Part shown: positions 1 to 8,195 of the stretch, piece after piece
How positions within the stretch are numbered: the stretch's first letter is position 1
Layout: every line of letters starts with the position of its first letter
Made by a program: the position numbers and the translations under genes
NCBI GenBank assembly: GCA_027068415.1
Contig: JAMOTD010000006.1
Location: forward strand, 62,001-126,000
Direction of reading: 5' to 3'
Source: Desulfurobacteriaceae bacterium
GTDB taxonomy: Bacteria > Aquificota > Aquificia > Desulfurobacteriales > Desulfurobacteriaceae
DNA: 64,000 bases
The notes under the pieces: model-generated
Databases searched by the model: none
What the model saw: the letters and a program-made list of their open reading frames with translations, nothing else
Told to the model about the DNA's origin: nothing

Positions 1-456
1 CTTCTCGGCTATGTTAATCATAACCGGAGCCATAAATAGAACGGTGGTAACGTTATCAAGGAAGGCCGAAAAGACTGCCGTTAATAGCGAAAATATCCAG
101 AGAACTCTCGCAGGCGAGCCTTTCGTAAGCTTAACCGCCTTTGCGGCAACAAGGTGGAAGAAGCCGCTCTTACCCATAACGGTAACTATGTTCATCATTC
201 CGAAGAGGAGGAGAATCGTATTCTGGTCTATTGCCTCCCAAGCCTTTTCCGGTGTTATTACTCCTACAACGAGAACGAGAGAGGCTCCGATTAAGGCTGC
301 AATCGTCCTGTGGAAGAACTTCTCAAGGAGTATCATTGCGTAGGTAAAGATGAAGAGTAAAACGCTCAACTCGGCAAGCTCGGCCTTTGAAAGGTGTAGG
401 TGGAAAGCCGCTATGAGGCCCCCTACCGTTTCGTGTCCGCCTGCTCCGTGTGCCAT
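1..456 (-). CDS. ArsB/NhaD-type ion permease, N-terminal part (runs off window)
   Basis: This gene is not in the ORF track because it has no stop inside the window. It reads 152 codons on the minus strand, from ATG at 456 to the window edge. It begins MAHGAGGHETVGG and contains long hydrophobic helices, including LSVLLFIFTYAMILL, LIGASLVLVVGVITP and ILLLFGMMNIVTVMGKSG, then FLDNVTTVLFMAPV. The NTI and DNVTT segments are typical of the ArsB/NhaD/citrate transporter (SLC13-like) superfamily of inner-membrane ion transporters. The start overlaps the recN end by 34 bases, so it is probably the last gene of that run. The substrate (arsenite, Na+/H+ or dicarboxylate) cannot be decided from this part. 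The plus-strand ORF at 11-343 is its shadow. Confidence 0.8.
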   Translation of the reverse strand, partial: MAHGAGGHETVGGLIAAFHLHLSKAELAELSVLLFIFTYAMILLEKFFHRTIAALIGASLVLVVGVITPEKAWEAIDQNTILLLFGMMNIVTVMGKSGFFHLVAAKAVKLTKGSPARVLWIFSLLTAVFSAFLDNVTTVLFMAPVMINIAEK

Positions 457-2018
457 CTCTCCTCCCAGCTCTTTATTAGGTCGTCGGCAGCCTTAAGGCC
501 GCCGCCGCTTACCTCTCCCGAAATCATAATTGAGAGCTCCCTTCTAAGCTCCTCTCCCTCAAGAAGCTTAACTTTAACCTCTCCTCCCTCAGCCTTTTCA
601 AGCTTAAAAACCCTGTCTGCAGCGGCAACCACCTGAGGCCAGTGGCTAACCGCTATAACCTGAGTTTTCTTTCCTATCTCTTTTAGTTTTTCGGCAACCT
701 TCCTCAGGATTTTACCCGACATCCCGCTGTCTATCTCGTCAAAGACCATTACGGTATTCTCGGGAGAGAGGATTTTGAGAACTGAGAGGAGAAACCTTGA
801 GAGCTCCCCGCCCGAGATTGCCTCTGAAAGGGGAGAAAGGGGAAGCCTCGGGTTTCCAGAAAAGAAGAACCTAACCCTCTCAAGGCCAATAGGCGAAGGC
901 TCTTCAAGGGGAATAAACTCAACTTCAAACCGGGCTTCGGAAAGGCCGAGCTCCTCAAACTCTTTCCTTAAGAGCTCCTTTAACCTTTCGGCCCCCTCTC
1001 TCCTCCTTGCCGAGAGCTCCCTCCCGAGCTTTAAGAGCTCCTCCCTCAGCCCTTTAACCCTCTCCTCTTCCTCCTTAAGCCCCTCGTCTCCCCTCTCAAG
1101 GAGCTCCAGCCTCTCTTTGGCCTTTTTAAGGAACTCCCTAACGTCTAATAAGGTAGGGCCGTACTTCCTCTTAATCCTCTCTATCCGGATGAGCCTCTCC
1201 TCTATTTCGGAAAGGCTCATCCGGGTCTCGGGGGGCTCAACCCTGCCCTCTATCTCCGAGACTACTCCCTCAAGGCCGTAGTAGATTTCCTCAAGCCTTT
1301 CCCTTATCTCGGGGAATAGGGAAAGCCCCTCAAACTCCCTGATAACCTCGGAAATGAGGGAGAGAGCCGAGGGCTCACCTTCGTAGAGGAGGTAGAGACT
1401 CTTTTCCCTCAACTGCCTCAGCTCCTCGGCCTTTGAGACGAGCTCCTTTAACTCTAAGAGCTCCTCTTCCTCCCCCTCCTTTATGTCGGCCTCTTCAATC
1501 TCAGAAATCTGGAACTTTAAAACGTCAATCTCCCTCTCCCTGTCCGAGAGCTCCTGTCTTAACTTCTCAAACCTTTCAAGGGCTTCCTTATACTTCAGGT
1601 AGAGCTCCCTGTAGCTCTTAAGGAGCTCAGCGTTTGACGAGACCTCATCAACCAGTGCAAGCTGATAGGATGGCTTTAGGAGCTCCGTCGCCAGCCTCTG
1701 GGACTGAAAGAGGATAAGGGGAGAGACAATCTCCTCAACCTTTTTTTGCGGAACTCTCATTCCGTTGAGGAAGAACCTTGAGCGGGAAGACTTTAACTCT
1801 CTCCTAACCGAGAGCTCTTCTTCCCCCAGCTTAAAGAGAGCTTCAACGAAGGTACCCTCAGAAGCTATAGGGCTCCTTTCTCCCTTAAGGAAGTTAATTG
1901 AGGAAAGCAGAAGGGATTTTCCCGTTCCGGTTTCTCCGATTATTACGTTAAGGCCGGGAGAAAAGAGGAGCTCTCCCGTTATTGCACCGAACTTAAAGAG
2001 CCTCAGCTCCTCAATCAT
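423..2018 (-). CDS. recN: DNA repair protein RecN
   Basis: SMC-like ATPase that helps repair double-strand breaks by recombination. The Walker A motif GETGTGKS is at residues 28-35. A long charged coiled-coil region of Glu, Leu, Arg and Lys fills roughly residues 130-360. The ABC signature ISGGELSR is near residue 402, followed by the Walker B segment VMVFDEIDSGMSG and the H-loop AVSHWPQV. Length (531 aa) is close to the family norm of about 550. It lies 3 bases downstream of the engB stop and overlaps the permease start, so it belongs to the minus-strand run headed by the ArsR gene. The motif set is complete; I see nothing broken. Confidence 0.95.
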   Translation of the reverse strand: MIEELRLFKFGAITGELLFSPGLNVIIGETGTGKSLLLSSINFLKGERSPIASEGTFVEALFKLGEEELSVRRELKSSRSRFFLNGMRVPQKKVEEIVSPLILFQSQRLATELLKPSYQLALVDEVSSNAELLKSYRELYLKYKEALERFEKLRQELSDREREIDVLKFQISEIEEADIKEGEEEELLELKELVSKAEELRQLREKSLYLLYEGEPSALSLISEVIREFEGLSLFPEIRERLEEIYYGLEGVVSEIEGRVEPPETRMSLSEIEERLIRIERIKRKYGPTLLDVREFLKKAKERLELLERGDEGLKEEEERVKGLREELLKLGRELSARRREGAERLKELLRKEFEELGLSEARFEVEFIPLEEPSPIGLERVRFFFSGNPRLPLSPLSEAISGGELSRFLLSVLKILSPENTVMVFDEIDSGMSGKILRKVAEKLKEIGKKTQVIAVSHWPQVVAAADRVFKLEKAEGGEVKVKLLEGEELRRELSIMISGEVSGGGLKAADDLIKSWEERWHTEQADTKR

Positions 2019-2021
2019 AAC

Positions 2022-2606
2022 CTAACTCTCTAAAAGGCGTGCCAGCTCCTTTAAGAGCCTGTCCCTCCCCTCCCTCGTCTTTGAGGAAAAAGGAATTACC
2101 TTAACCGAGTCGTCTCCCAGCCCCTTTCTTATCCTCTCCTCTAAGCTCCTCCTCTCCTTCTGCTTGAGCTTATCAACCTTCGTTGCTACAACGATGTAGG
2201 GAATTCCGTAGAAGTCAAGCCACTCTTTCATCTGAAGGTCTTTCTCGGTAGGGCCGACCTTAGAGTCAACGAGGAGAAAGACCCCCTTTAACCTATCCCT
2301 GTTCTTCAGGTAGTTCTCTATGAGCTCCCTCCACCTCTTCTGCTCGGATAGGGGAACCTTTGCAAAGCCGTAGCCGGGAAGGTCAACGAGGAAAAACTTG
2401 CCGTCTATAAGGTAGAAGTTGATTGAGCGGGTCTTTCCCGGCTGGGAGCTAACTTTGGCCAGCTTAAAGTTGTTTGCTAAAGTATTTAAGAGAGAGGACT
2501 TCCCCACGTTTGAGCGGCCCACAAAGGCCACCTCATTGTAGGGGGTCTGGGGAATATCTTCCGGCTGATAAACAGTTTTGTAGAGCTTCACATTCTTTAT
2601 CTTCAT
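2022..2606 (-). CDS. engB: Ribosome biogenesis GTPase EngB (YsxC/YihA)
   Basis: Small TRAFAC-class GTPase needed for large ribosomal subunit assembly. The G1 loop GRSNVGKSS is near residues 30-38, the G3 motif is DLPGYGFA, and G4 is TKVDK. The SRPGKTRS-like switch appears as SQPGKTRSIN, typical of EngB. Length is 194 aa from the ATG at 2606; the ORF track starts one codon earlier at a GTG. The ATG overlaps the TGA of the upstream thioredoxin-like gene (TGATG), suggesting translational coupling. It is followed by recN after 3 bases. Confidence 0.93.
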   Translation of the reverse strand: MKIKNVKLYKTVYQPEDIPQTPYNEVAFVGRSNVGKSSLLNTLANNFKLAKVSSQPGKTRSINFYLIDGKFFLVDLPGYGFAKVPLSEQKRWRELIENYLKNRDRLKGVFLLVDSKVGPTEKDLQMKEWLDFYGIPYIVVATKVDKLKQKERRSLEERIRKGLGDDSVKVIPFSSKTREGRDRLLKELARLLES

Positions 2607-3151
2607 CACTCTTTTATAAGCTCTGAGACTGCCCTGTCAAAGAGCTCCTTGTAAGAGGGAGCAAAGCCGACCTCATAGTACCTTACCCTGCCCTCTTTAT
2701 CAATTATGTAGGTCTGGGGAATTGAGTCAAGGCCAGTTATCCTGCCGGCGTACTCCTCCCATGCCTTCTCACTTGCCGGGCCTACAGGGTAGGTAATTCC
2801 CATCTCCTCAATGAAGGGCTTAAGCTCCTCGGGGTTCCTGCCGATGTAGTCAACGGAGAGGCCGATAACAACAACTTTCCCACCGTAGTTGTCGTAGAGC
2901 TCCTGTAAAACCGGCATCTCGGCCCTGCAGGGAGGGCAGTAAGTCCCGAAGAACTGGACTACGACGACCTTACCCCTGTAGTCGGAGAGTTTGTGGGTTT
3001 TGCCGTTAACGTCCGTGAAAGTAAAGTCGTAAGCCAGGCTCTTCCGTGTCTCTGAAGTTGCCGACTTTGTGGCCTCGTGGGAGCTCTCCTTCTGACAGCT
3101 TCCGACGGAAATCAGAGAAACGAGAAGTGCGGCGGTTAGAAGCCTCTTCAT
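2606..3151 (-). CDS. TlpA-like thioredoxin-fold lipoprotein
   Basis: Probable extracytoplasmic thiol-disulfide oxidoreductase of the TlpA/ResA/AhpC-TSA type. The ORF track begins at a TTG inside trxB, but ATG at 3151 is preceded by GAAGGAG at good spacing, giving 181 aa. The N-terminus has basic residues, a hydrophobic stretch and a lipobox ending in SVGSC, so it should be an anchored lipoprotein. The thioredoxin fold follows, with active site CPPC inside FFGTYCPPCRAEMP (about residue 76) and the cis-Pro region SIPQTYIIDKEGRV. It sits directly after trxB, fitting a thiol-redox operon. Likely partners include cytochrome c maturation, but the substrate is unknown. Confidence 0.85.
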   Translation of the reverse strand: MKRLLTAALLVSLISVGSCQKESSHEATKSATSETRKSLAYDFTFTDVNGKTHKLSDYRGKVVVVQFFGTYCPPCRAEMPVLQELYDNYGGKVVVIGLSVDYIGRNPEELKPFIEEMGITYPVGPASEKAWEEYAGRITGLDSIPQTYIIDKEGRVRYYEVGFAPSYKELFDRAVSELIKE

Positions 3152-3155
3152 TCTC

Positions 3156-4076
3156 TTACTCCTTCTCTTCAAGGTATTTTGCGGCGCTCATTGCCGCCAC
3201 GGCCCCGTCTGAGGCGGCAGTAACTACCTGTCTTAGGGGTTTACTCCTGACGTCTCCTGCGGCAAAGAGGCCGGGAGTTTTGGTCTTCATCTCCTCATCT
3301 GTAATGATGAATCCGGAAGGGTCGGTATCAACAAGGTGAATTACCGGAACAACGTTGGGCTCGTTTCCTATGAAGATGAAGACGCCGTCAACGGGGAGCT
3401 CCATCCTTTCCCCTGTTTGAGTATCCTCAAGGGTTAAGCTCTCAACGAAGTCCTTGCCGTTTATAGAGACGACCACCTTATTGAGAACCGGCTCAATCTT
3501 ATCGTTCCTCTTAACCCTCTCCTGAATAATCTTTACGGCCCGGAACTTATCCCGCCTGTGAATCAGGTAAACCTTCTTCGCAAACTTGGTTAGGTAGAGG
3601 GCCTCCTCAAGTGCCGAGTCTCCTCCGCCCACAACTGCAACGACCCTATCCTTAAAAAAAGCACCATCACAGACGGCACAGTAGGAGACTCCCCTTCCGA
3701 CAAACTCGGCCTCTCCGGGAACTCCTAACTTTCTGGGGTTTGAGCCGGCAGCCCAGATTAGAGTTCTTCCCCTAAACTCGCCGTAGTCGGTCTTTACAAC
3801 GAAAACATCCCCGTCAAGAGAGACCTCGCTTACCGTATGGCCGTTCTCAATCTTTGCCCCGAACTTCTCCGCGTGCTGGCGGAACTTTTCAGAGAGCTCA
3901 AATCCGGTTATTCCCTCGTAAAAGCCCGGGTAGTTCTCAATCTCCTCCGTTATGAGGAGCTGACCGCCGGGCATTCTGTCAAGAATCAAAGTCTGGAGCT
4001 CTGAGCGGCCGGCGTAGATGCCGGCAGCAAGGCCTGCAGGCCCCGCCCCGACTATTATCACGTCCCACACTTTCAT
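3156..4076 (-). CDS. trxB: Thioredoxin reductase
   Basis: FAD-dependent NAD(P)H:thioredoxin oxidoreductase that recycles the adjacent TrxA. The N-terminal FAD site is VIIVGAGPAGLAAGIYAG (about residues 6-23). The redox-active CAVC follows GVSYCAVCDGAFF. The second dinucleotide-binding site is VAVVGGGDSALEEALYL, and the C-terminal FAD motif is GLFAAGDVRSKPLRQV. Length is 306 aa. The TTG used in the track is one codon upstream of the better ATG at 4076, which has GGAGAG upstream. It follows trxA after 3 bases. Whether NADH or NADPH is preferred cannot be told from the sequence alone. Confidence 0.95.
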   Translation of the reverse strand: MKVWDVIIVGAGPAGLAAGIYAGRSELQTLILDRMPGGQLLITEEIENYPGFYEGITGFELSEKFRQHAEKFGAKIENGHTVSEVSLDGDVFVVKTDYGEFRGRTLIWAAGSNPRKLGVPGEAEFVGRGVSYCAVCDGAFFKDRVVAVVGGGDSALEEALYLTKFAKKVYLIHRRDKFRAVKIIQERVKRNDKIEPVLNKVVVSINGKDFVESLTLEDTQTGERMELPVDGVFIFIGNEPNVVPVIHLVDTDPSGFIITDEEMKTKTPGLFAAGDVRSKPLRQVVTAASDGAVAAMSAAKYLEEKE

Positions 4077-4079
4077 CAA

Positions 4080-4406
4080 TTACTCTCCTAAGACCCTCTC
4101 TATCATGTTCTCAAACACAGCCTTGGGCTGAAGGCCCACCTTTACGTCTGCAACGTCTCCGTTCACAAAGAGCATTACGGTAGGAATTCCCCTTATTCCG
4201 TACTGCATTGCAACCATGGGGAGCTCGTCGGTATTTACCTTAACCACTTTAATCTTTCCTGCGTACTCCTGTGCAAGCTCGTCAATTGTGGGAGCGAGCA
4301 TTCTGCAGGGTCCGCACCAGGGTGCCCAGAAGTCAACCAGAACCGGAATGTCAGACTGGAGAACCTCCCTTTCAAACTCCTCAACCGTTCTAATTTCCTG
4401 AGCCAT
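4080..4406 (-). CDS. trxA: Thioredoxin
   Basis: Cytosolic dithiol protein of 108 aa with the canonical active site inside [14 protein letters not shown] (Cys near residues 31 and 34) and the cis-Pro loop [11 protein letters not shown]. It should reduce protein disulfides and take electrons from TrxB encoded just downstream. Its ATG at 4406 overlaps by one base the TAA stop of the ArsR regulator gene, and trxB follows 3 bases later. This tight arrangement means regulator, thioredoxin and reductase are made from one transcript. Confidence 0.96.
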   Translation of the reverse strand: MAQEIRTVEEFEREVLQSDIPVLVDFWAPWCGPCRMLAPTIDELAQEYAGKIKVVKVNTDELPMVAMQYGIRGIPTVMLFVNGDVADVKVGLQPKAVFENMIERVLGE

Positions 4407-4678
4407 TACTTTACCTCCTCCTTTAAAAGTTTCATTATTTTAACAACTATCGGCATCTCTATCCTATAGCAGGTCTTAACTCCCTCCTTCCTGAAGGAGA
4501 TAATCCCCGCCTCCTTCAAAATGTTTATATGCTGGGAGACGGTAGGCTGGGGAATTTCCAGCTCCTGCCATATGTCCTTCACACACTTCTCCCCTTCGCT
4601 CAAGTACTCAATAATCCTGACCCTCGTAGGGTGCCCGAGGGCCTTGAAAATTTCTGCCACCCTATCCTCTTTAGGCAC
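4406..4678 (-). CDS. ArsR/SmtB-family transcriptional regulator, likely thiol-responsive
   Basis: Winged-helix repressor of 90 aa. It opens with the family core [17 protein letters not shown], followed by [11 protein letters not shown] and the recognition helix [18 protein letters not shown]. The start is GTG at 4678, preceded by GGAGGG at good spacing. Two cysteines are present: Cys32, at the position where many ArsR proteins carry a sensing thiol, and Cys70 in the wing. The gene heads trxA-trxB-tlpA and overlaps trxA by one base, so it probably controls the thioredoxin operon and itself. The inducer could be a thiol oxidant, polysulfide or metalloid; the sequence does not decide. A hydrophobic tail helix probably forms the dimer. 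Confidence 0.88.
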   Translation of the reverse strand: MPKEDRVAEIFKALGHPTRVRIIEYLSEGEKCVKDIWQELEIPQPTVSQHINILKEAGIISFRKEGVKTCYRIEMPIVVKIMKLLKEEVK

Positions 4679-4705
4679 TCCCGCCCTCCGAAGAAATTTA
4701 AGGGA

Positions 4706-4729
4706 ATTCTATCATAGTTAATATATGAT
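4706..4729 (-). promoter_or_regulatory. Candidate -10 box and ArsR operator before the thioredoxin operon
   Basis: On the minus strand a -10-like TAGAAT (4711-4706) lies 27 bases before the GTG start. It abuts an inverted repeat ATCATA-N7-TATGAT (arms 4711-4716 and 4724-4729). A palindrome against the -10 box of an ArsR-headed operon is a natural autoregulation site. No convincing -35 hexamer is visible 16-18 bases upstream. The site overlaps the stop codon of the upstream MEMO gene. Confidence 0.45.
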
Positions 4730-5524
4730 TATTCCGGCGTAGCCAACTACCTGACGGTAGTCCCCGGTTACGTCGCCGGAGGTCCTGTACATTACGAGCT
4801 CGGCTCCGGTTGCACCGAGAATTTTAACCGCAACGAGGGCAACTGTGGCCGGAATAACACCGCACATAGTTATATTGTAGGTGTGGACGCGGCGGTAGAG
4901 CTCCTCCGGATCAAGGTTTAAAATCGCATCAATTGCAAGGGAATCCAGTTTTTGAGCCTCTTCCTGACTCACGTAGTGAGAAAAGTCTGTACTCACAACT
5001 ATGAGGGAGTCCTCCCTACCGGAAAGAACTTCGGCAAGGGTCTCACCTGCCCTTACGCACTCAGAGTAGGGAACGTGTTGGAAGACAACAGGGACTATTG
5101 AGAGGTCGTCCCTGTAGCCGGAGCAGTGCTGAAGGAAGGGAACCTGAACTTCCAGAGAGTGCTCGTAGATGTGGGCGGCCGTATCGGGCTCGTAAGGTCC
5201 CTTCTCAATAAGTTCGGATGCAACCTCTTCGTTTATAGGAACCTCTCCTAAGGGAGTAAGCCAGACCCCTTCGGGGTAAACGGAAACGGGCCTTCCGAGA
5301 CCAGTATGGTTGGGCCCCATAACAACGTTTGTTGAGGGGATAACAGCCCTGCTGTAGGTTTCGCCGGCAACCTTACCGGAGTAGATGTAGCCGGCGTGGG
5401 GAACCATAATCGCCTTTGCCTTAACCTTCGGAAGGTCGCGCCTGCAGAAGCTCTCAAGGTAAGCCTTAAGCTCTGCCGGGCTTCCCGGGTAGAACTGACC
5501 AGCAACAGCCGGATACCTTACCAT
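4718..5524 (-). CDS. MEMO-family protein (AmmeMemoRadiSam system protein B)
   Basis: 268 aa protein of the MEMO/extradiol-dioxygenase-like fold. It begins [12 protein letters not shown], the family hallmark, and has the conserved HAGYIYSG loop (near residue 44), GPNHTG and STDFSHYV segments, all typical of this group. In many prokaryotes this gene accompanies an AMMECR1 gene and a radical SAM gene; neither partner is visible nearby. The biochemical role is not settled. It is divergent from panD with an 80-base gap, and its ATG at 5524 is preceded by GGAGGGAG. It may read into the ArsR-trx operon, although that operon has its own candidate -10 box. Confidence 0.9.
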   Translation of the reverse strand: MVRYPAVAGQFYPGSPAELKAYLESFCRRDLPKVKAKAIMVPHAGYIYSGKVAGETYSRAVIPSTNVVMGPNHTGLGRPVSVYPEGVWLTPLGEVPINEEVASELIEKGPYEPDTAAHIYEHSLEVQVPFLQHCSGYRDDLSIVPVVFQHVPYSECVRAGETLAEVLSGREDSLIVVSTDFSHYVSQEEAQKLDSLAIDAILNLDPEELYRRVHTYNITMCGVIPATVALVAVKILGATGAELVMYRTSGDVTGDYRQVVGYAGIIIY

Positions 5525-5544
5525 CTCTCCCTCCGAAACTGAAT

Positions 5545-5573
5545 TTGTTGTGTTTACACCTTAAACATATATT
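5545..5573 (+). promoter_or_regulatory. Candidate sigma-70 promoter of panD
   Basis: TTGTTG (5545-5550) and TATATT (5568-5573) are separated by 17 bases, and transcription would begin about 25 bases before the panD ATG. The region is the AT-rich gap between divergent genes. The -35 box matches the consensus at four of six bases, so this is a moderate call. Confidence 0.45.
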
Positions 5574-5604
5574 AAGTGGTGAATTTTTCCACGAGGGGAG
5601 ATTG

Positions 5605-5985
5605 ATGAAGAGGATTATGTTTAAGTCAAAAATCCACAGGGCTACGGTTACCGGTGCCGACCTCAACTACGAGGGAAGCATCACGATTGACAGCGAGCTC
5701 CTAAAACTTGCAGACATTCTCCCCTACGAGAAGGTTGACGTCTACAACATCACAAACGGAGAGAGGTTCTCAACTTACGTTATACCGGGCGAGCCTGGAA
5801 GCGGTGAAATCTGCCTAAACGGAGCCGCCGCAAGGAAAGTCCAGAAAGGGGACTTGGTGATAATCGTCAGCTACTGTGAGCTTTCGGACGAGGAGATTAA
5901 GGACTACTCCCCTATTGTTGTTCTGGTTGACCAGGAGAATAGGCCAGTTAAGGTGAGCCGCTCTTCGGGAGGACTTTTAGTATAG
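5605..5985 (+). CDS. panD: Aspartate 1-decarboxylase proenzyme
   Basis: Makes beta-alanine from aspartate for pantothenate and CoA synthesis, using a pyruvoyl group formed by self-cleavage. I start it at ATG 5605, preceded by GAGGGGAG; the ORF track start is 60 bases too early. With this start the cleavage pair is Gly24-Ser25 in NYEGSITID, exactly the usual position, and the length of 126 aa is normal. The alignment-defining [16 protein letters not shown] and the NGAAAR segment are present. It is a single gene diverging from the MEMO gene and converging on ino1. Confidence 0.95.
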   Translation: MKRIMFKSKIHRATVTGADLNYEGSITIDSELLKLADILPYEKVDVYNITNGERFSTYVIPGEPGSGEICLNGAAARKVQKGDLVIIVSYCELSDEEIKDYSPIVVLVDQENRPVKVSRSSGGLLV

Positions 5986-6008
5986 ATATAGAGAGGAGGG
6001 GAGCTCCC

Positions 6009-7106
6009 CTACCTCTCAATCTCTCCCCTTATAAATTTTTCAACCAGCTCTTTTGCCTTCCAGTCGGGGTACTGAACCGGCGGGTGTTTCATAGTGTAGG
6101 CTGAAATTGAGTTGAGGGGCCCGGAAACTCCCCTGTCCATTGCAAGTTTTGCGCACCTTATTGCGTCTATTGCGCTTCCGGCACTGTTTGGAGAGTCCTC
6201 AACCGAGAGCTTAAGCTCAATGTACATAGGGACGTCACCAAAGAGCCTTCCCTCAAGCCTTATGTAGGCAATCTTGTTATCCTTGAGCCAGGGAACGTAG
6301 TCGCTGGGGCCGATGTGGATGTTATCCTTCTCAATGGGGTAGGGAATGAGGGAGCGGACGGCCTCGGTCTTTGAGACTTTCTTGGTCTTTAACCTCTTTC
6401 TCTCAAGCATGTTTAAGAAGTCAGTATTCCCGCCGAAGTTGAGCTGGTAAGTCCTGTCAATGGGAACGCCCCTGTCGGCCATCAAGGTTGCAAGGACCCT
6501 GTGGGTAATTGTTGCCCCAACCTGAGACTTTATGTCGTCTCCGACGATGGGAAGACCGGCCTCCTTAAACTTCTGTGCCCATTCAGAGTCTGAGGCTATA
6601 AAGACGGGAATACAGTTAACGAAGGCACATCCGGCCTCAAGAGCACACTGGGCGTAAAAGCGAGTGGCCTCTTCGGAGCCGACCGGAAGGTAGTTTACGA
6701 CAACCTCTGCGCCGCTCTCCTTTAAGACCTTAACAACGTCAACGGGCTCCTTGTCGGCAGGGACGAACCTCTGGTCTTCGGGGTAGTCAAGCATGTGCTC
6801 TGCAAAGCCGTCCATTATCGGGCCCATCTGGACTTCAACGCCCATCTCGGGAACTTCGGGACAGAAGACAGTAGTACAGTTTGGCTTCTCAAAGATTGCT
6901 TTGCTGACGTCCTTGCCGACCTTTCTGGCGTCTATGTCAAAGGCGGCAACCACTTCAATATCCCAGGGCTTATAACCTCCGATGTCGTAGTGCATTAGGC
7001 CGGAAATTTCCTCAGGGTTCTTACCCTGATAGTAGTAAATCCCCTGGACGAGAGAGCTGGCGCAGTTACCGACCCCGACTATAGCCAGTTTAACTTTCTT
7101 TGACAT
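6009..7106 (-). CDS. ino1: myo-Inositol-1-phosphate synthase (inositol-3-phosphate synthase)
   Basis: NAD-dependent cyclase turning glucose 6-phosphate into inositol 3-phosphate. The Rossmann motif LAIVGVGNCASSLVQGI is at residues 7-23. The substrate-region segments NFGGNTDFLNM, SYVPW-like SDYVPWLKDN and IELKLSVEDSPNSAGSAIDAIRCAKLA match the short (365 aa) archaeal/actinobacterial form rather than the long eukaryotic one. In hyperthermophiles the product feeds inositol lipids or the thermolyte di-myo-inositol phosphate. A CDP-alcohol phosphatidyltransferase at 61.3 kb could be the next step. Its start overlaps the preceding small gene by 17 bases, so it ends the purM-to-ino1 gene run. Confidence 0.93.
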   Translation of the reverse strand: MSKKVKLAIVGVGNCASSLVQGIYYYQGKNPEEISGLMHYDIGGYKPWDIEVVAAFDIDARKVGKDVSKAIFEKPNCTTVFCPEVPEMGVEVQMGPIMDGFAEHMLDYPEDQRFVPADKEPVDVVKVLKESGAEVVVNYLPVGSEEATRFYAQCALEAGCAFVNCIPVFIASDSEWAQKFKEAGLPIVGDDIKSQVGATITHRVLATLMADRGVPIDRTYQLNFGGNTDFLNMLERKRLKTKKVSKTEAVRSLIPYPIEKDNIHIGPSDYVPWLKDNKIAYIRLEGRLFGDVPMYIELKLSVEDSPNSAGSAIDAIRCAKLAMDRGVSGPLNSISAYTMKHPPVQYPDWKAKELVEKFIRGEIER

Positions 7107-7491
7107 CTACTTCTCCTCCCGCTCTGAACTTATCTGCGTAAAGCTTAAACTCCTTAATTTTATTCGATATGTTATCAAGGAGTTTCTCCATTTCGGCAAC
7201 AATTTGGGGGAAACTCTCAGCCAGAGAGTTAACAACCTCCTGAATCACCTTCTCCTTCTCCTCGTCGCTCATGTAGGCCTTCCTCTTTAAGGCGTCCTCA
7301 ATCAGAGCCATCTCAAGGAGGCCGAGAGTCAGAAGGAGCGGATTTAGGTTTTCGGCCTTGAAGCGCTGTTTAAGGAGCTCCACAACCTGCTGGTAGTTGC
7401 TGTCGGGCCTGCAGCGGCCGATTTCAAGGTTGAGCCACAGGTCTAAAGCCCTACAGGCAAGGCCTTTAACCGCCCTCTCGTCTATCTCCAT
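7090..7491 (-). CDS. Unrecognised small helical protein upstream of ino1
   Basis: 133 aa, soluble, almost entirely predicted helix and rich in Glu, Lys and Leu. I recognise no family. It starts at ATG 7491, five bases after the cpoB stop, with AGAGG upstream, and its end overlaps the ino1 start by 17 bases, so it is clearly a translated member of the operon. Features are an N-terminal half with LDLWLNLEIGRCRPDSNYQQ and LLLTLGLLEMALIEDALKRK, and a heptad-like C-terminal helix around EMEKLLDNISNKIKEF. A role tied to envelope (cpoB) or inositol metabolism is only suggested by position. Confidence 0.75.
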   Translation of the reverse strand: MEIDERAVKGLACRALDLWLNLEIGRCRPDSNYQQVVELLKQRFKAENLNPLLLTLGLLEMALIEDALKRKAYMSDEEKEKVIQEVVNSLAESFPQIVAEMEKLLDNISNKIKEFKLYADKFRAGGEVDVKES

Positions 7492-7493
7492 GC

Positions 7494-8195
7494 CTACCTC
7501 TCAAGCTCCATAAGTTTAACCTTTGCTATCCCGGACTCAGGAGTTCCGGGGTACTTCTGAATTACCTGGTTTAAGATTTCCTTGGCCTTATCAACCTCTC
7601 CCATTCCCTTATAGCAGAGGGCAAGCTTAAGCATTGCTGCGGGAACTTTATTACCCTCAGGGTACTTATCTATAACCTGCTGGAAGTAGTTTGCAGCGGT
7701 CTCGTAGTCGTTATGGGAGTAGTAGATTTCACCAATCCAGTACAGAGCATTGTCCGCAAGGTCGCTGTCGGGGTACTGGTTAACGAGCTGCTCAAAGAGC
7801 TCCTTGGCCTTATCAAGCTCACCGGCCTCCATAGCGTTGAAGGCTTCTCTGTAGAGGTCCTTGGGGCCGTACTGAACAACGGTTTGAGGTTTTTGACTCC
7901 CTTGAGTCTCCCAAGGGCCGGGCTGAGCAGAGACGGTAATCTGGGAGAGGGTCTTCTTAATCTCCTCAAGCTCCTTTTTTACCTGGTAAATCTGCTCCTC
8001 GTTTGCCGCGGTCTTATCCTCAAGTTTTGCAACTCTCTCCTCTAAAGAGGAGACCCTCCTGTCGGTTGCGTCGGCCCTCGCGCTGAGCTCCTGAACCTTT
8101 GCCTGAATTTGGTTTACGCTGGTTGTCGCCTGCTGATTTTGAACGCAGCTGAAAGTAAGTAAACCTAAAGGAATTAAAAAAATCAGCTTCTTCAT
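7494..8195 (-). CDS. CpoB/YbgF-like Tol-Pal-associated lipoprotein with TPR repeats
   Basis: 233 aa. A signal peptide with lipobox LTFSC (Cys17) is followed by a coiled-coil segment (about residues 25-85; SSLEERVAKLEDK), a Pro/Gln-rich linker, and three TPR units beginning around YREAFNAMEAGELDKAKELFEQL (residue 115). This is the layout of YbgF/CpoB, the periplasmic factor that links Tol-Pal with peptidoglycan synthesis; a lipobox in place of a free periplasmic form is a variation. No tol or pal gene lies nearby. The start ATG overlaps the upstream oxidoreductase stop (TAATG). Confidence 0.85.
   Translation of the reverse strand: MKKLIFLIPLGLLTFSCVQNQQATTSVNQIQAKVQELSARADATDRRVSSLEERVAKLEDKTAANEEQIYQVKKELEEIKKTLSQITVSAQPGPWETQGSQKPQTVVQYGPKDLYREAFNAMEAGELDKAKELFEQLVNQYPDSDLADNALYWIGEIYYSHNDYETAANYFQQVIDKYPEGNKVPAAMLKLALCYKGMGEVDKAKEILNQVIQKYPGTPESGIAKVKLMELER

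Noticed and set aside
11-343. Plus-strand 110 aa ORF at the window start
   Set aside because: It is the opposite strand of the permease gene, which has clear membrane helices and the NTI/DNVTT segments.
5574-5590. Shared GTGGTGAATTT word at 5576 and 50213
   Set aside because: An 11-base match between two of the few intergenic regions is near what chance allows, and the neighbouring genes have no obvious link.
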